Source: CAZADA01 sp964483775 (GTDB taxonomy: Bacteria; Pseudomonadota; Alphaproteobacteria; Caulobacterales; Maricaulaceae). Taken from it: DNA of 5,682 bases. This document shows positions 4,889-5,682 of this stretch, one piece after another. The DNA lies in the NCBI GenBank assembly GCA_964483775.1, contig CAZADA010000147.1:1-5682 (forward strand), given 5' to 3'. Each line of letters begins with the position of its first letter. The stretch's first letter is position 1. The notes under the pieces were generated by a model, which searched no databases, was not told the DNA's origin, and worked only from the letters and a program-made list of their open reading frames with translations. The position numbers and the translations under genes were made by a program.

Positions 4889-5641
4889 ATGAAATCCAAC
4901 CCAGCACAGCCGCTTATGAACCCACTAATTCAACTGCAAAACATCTCGAAAACCTATGGTGTAGGCGATCTCCAGGTTTATGCCTTAAAGGCTGTTGATC
5001 TCACGATTAAAGCCGGCGAATATTGCGCCATCATGGGGCCTTCTGGCTCAGGCAAATCAACCATGATGAACATGATTGGTTGTCTCGATCGCCCCACCCA
5101 GGGGAGCTACTGGCTCGATGGGGTCGCCATTGAACACCTCAGTGCAAGGCAATTAGCCAGTGTCCGCAACCACAAAATCGGCTTTATTTTTCAACAGTTT
5201 CATCTACTGGCTCAACTCACGGCCGTGGAGAATGTGGCCTTACCGATGATTTATGCGGGGGTATCTGCGGATGAACGCGAAGCTAGAGCGATCTGGGCCT
5301 TGCAACAGGTTGGTCTGGAAGACAGATTGGCCAATCGCCCCAACCAACTCTCCGGCGGGCAACAGCAACGGGTGGCGATTGCCCGAGCGATCGTCAATCA
5401 ACCTAAATTACTGCTCGCCGACGAACCAACAGGTGCCTTAGATTCCCAAACAACAAAGGAAGTCATGGGCATTTTCCAGCGGCTCAACGATGCTGGTATG
5501 ACGATTGTGATGGTGACTCACGAAGCTGAAGTGGCCCGACTCAGCCAGCGCGTCGTGTGGTTTCGGGATGGCGGTGTCCTCCACGATCGCCTGGCACCTG
5601 CAGAACTCCAACGGCAAATGGCATTCGCCTACCACGCCTAA
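4889..5641 (+). CDS. MacB/LolD-type ABC transporter ATP-binding protein
   Basis: The 250-residue nucleotide-binding subunit powers the upstream permease on the cytoplasmic side. All motifs are intact: Walker A GPSGSGKST (50-58), Q-loop in GFIFQQFHLL (Gln 102), signature LSGGQQQR (154-161), Walker B LLLADEP (174-180) with catalytic Glu 179, D-loop GALD (182-185) and switch His 211 in VTHE. The sequence NMIGCLDRPTQGSYWLDG and the spacing are typical of the LolD/MacB branch. The frame is open further upstream to 4814, but that would overlap the permease by 62 bases. ATG 4889 is preferred because TAAGG lies 11 bases before it and it follows the permease stop closely. ATG 4916 is a fallback without a ribosome binding site. 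As a homodimer it should bind two copies of the permease. Confidence 0.93.
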   Translation: MKSNPAQPLMNPLIQLQNISKTYGVGDLQVYALKAVDLTIKAGEYCAIMGPSGSGKSTMMNMIGCLDRPTQGSYWLDGVAIEHLSARQLASVRNHKIGFIFQQFHLLAQLTAVENVALPMIYAGVSADEREARAIWALQQVGLEDRLANRPNQLSGGQQQRVAIARAIVNQPKLLLADEPTGALDSQTTKEVMGIFQRLNDAGMTIVMVTHEAEVARLSQRVVWFRDGGVLHDRLAPAELQRQMAFAYHA

Positions 5642-5662
5642 ATACTCCAGCAGGTAAAACTA

Positions 5663-5682
5663 ATGCAATTTGTGATGAAATT
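5663..5682 (+). CDS. Possible start of a further operon gene, cut by the window edge
   Basis: An ATG at 5663 follows an AGG element (5652-5654) by 8 bases and reads MQFVMK to the edge without a stop. It is 21 bases after the ATPase stop and co-directional. An outer-membrane channel or regulator would fit the context, but six codons are too few to judge whether it is real. Confidence 0.25.

Overview
The window looks like cyanobacterial chromosomal DNA of accessory character. The support is three perfect copies of the cyanobacterial HIP1 palindrome (GCGATCGC), many further CGATCG cores in the right-hand part, and an ABC permease whose N-terminus closely resembles the cyanobacterial MacB-type permeases I know. 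The exact genus cannot be read from the sequence.

Left part (1-720, minus strand): a two-gene module made of a DUF433-family antitoxin and a DUF5615 (PIN-like) toxin, joined by a 4-base ATGA overlap. Five bases beyond the toxin stop begins an 87-base imperfect palindrome with the layout of an integron attC site: a GTCTAAC core, two arms of about 25 bases with two unpaired bases in one arm, a central spacer and a GTTATGC core. Directly after the site a new reading frame with a strong ribosome binding site starts and runs off the window edge. This is the arrangement of an integron gene cassette (gene, then attC, then the next cassette). No integrase is visible here.

Middle part (720-1600): a perfect 14-bp hairpin lies in the divergent gap, followed by the N-terminal remnant of an IS110-family (DEDD) transposase. 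It is cut short at about residue 137 and appears to lack the first catalytic Asp segment. About 370 bases without a convincing gene follow, with a cluster of alternating TCCTA/TAGGA half-sites near the end.

Right part (1604-5682, plus strand): a small secreted protein with a Spy/CpxP-like duplicated LTxxQ design, then three co-directional genes for a MacAB-type tripartite efflux system: membrane-fusion protein, FtsX/MacB-type permease and MacB/LolD-type ATPase. The last three are closely spaced and surely form an operon. The Spy-like gene lies 160 bases upstream and may be co-regulated. Together they suggest an envelope-stress or efflux module in which a periplasmic chaperone or sensor-like protein accompanies an export pump; the substrate is unknown. 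A possible next gene starts at 5663.

The most unusual item is the attC-like site behind the toxin-antitoxin pair, next to an IS110-family relic.
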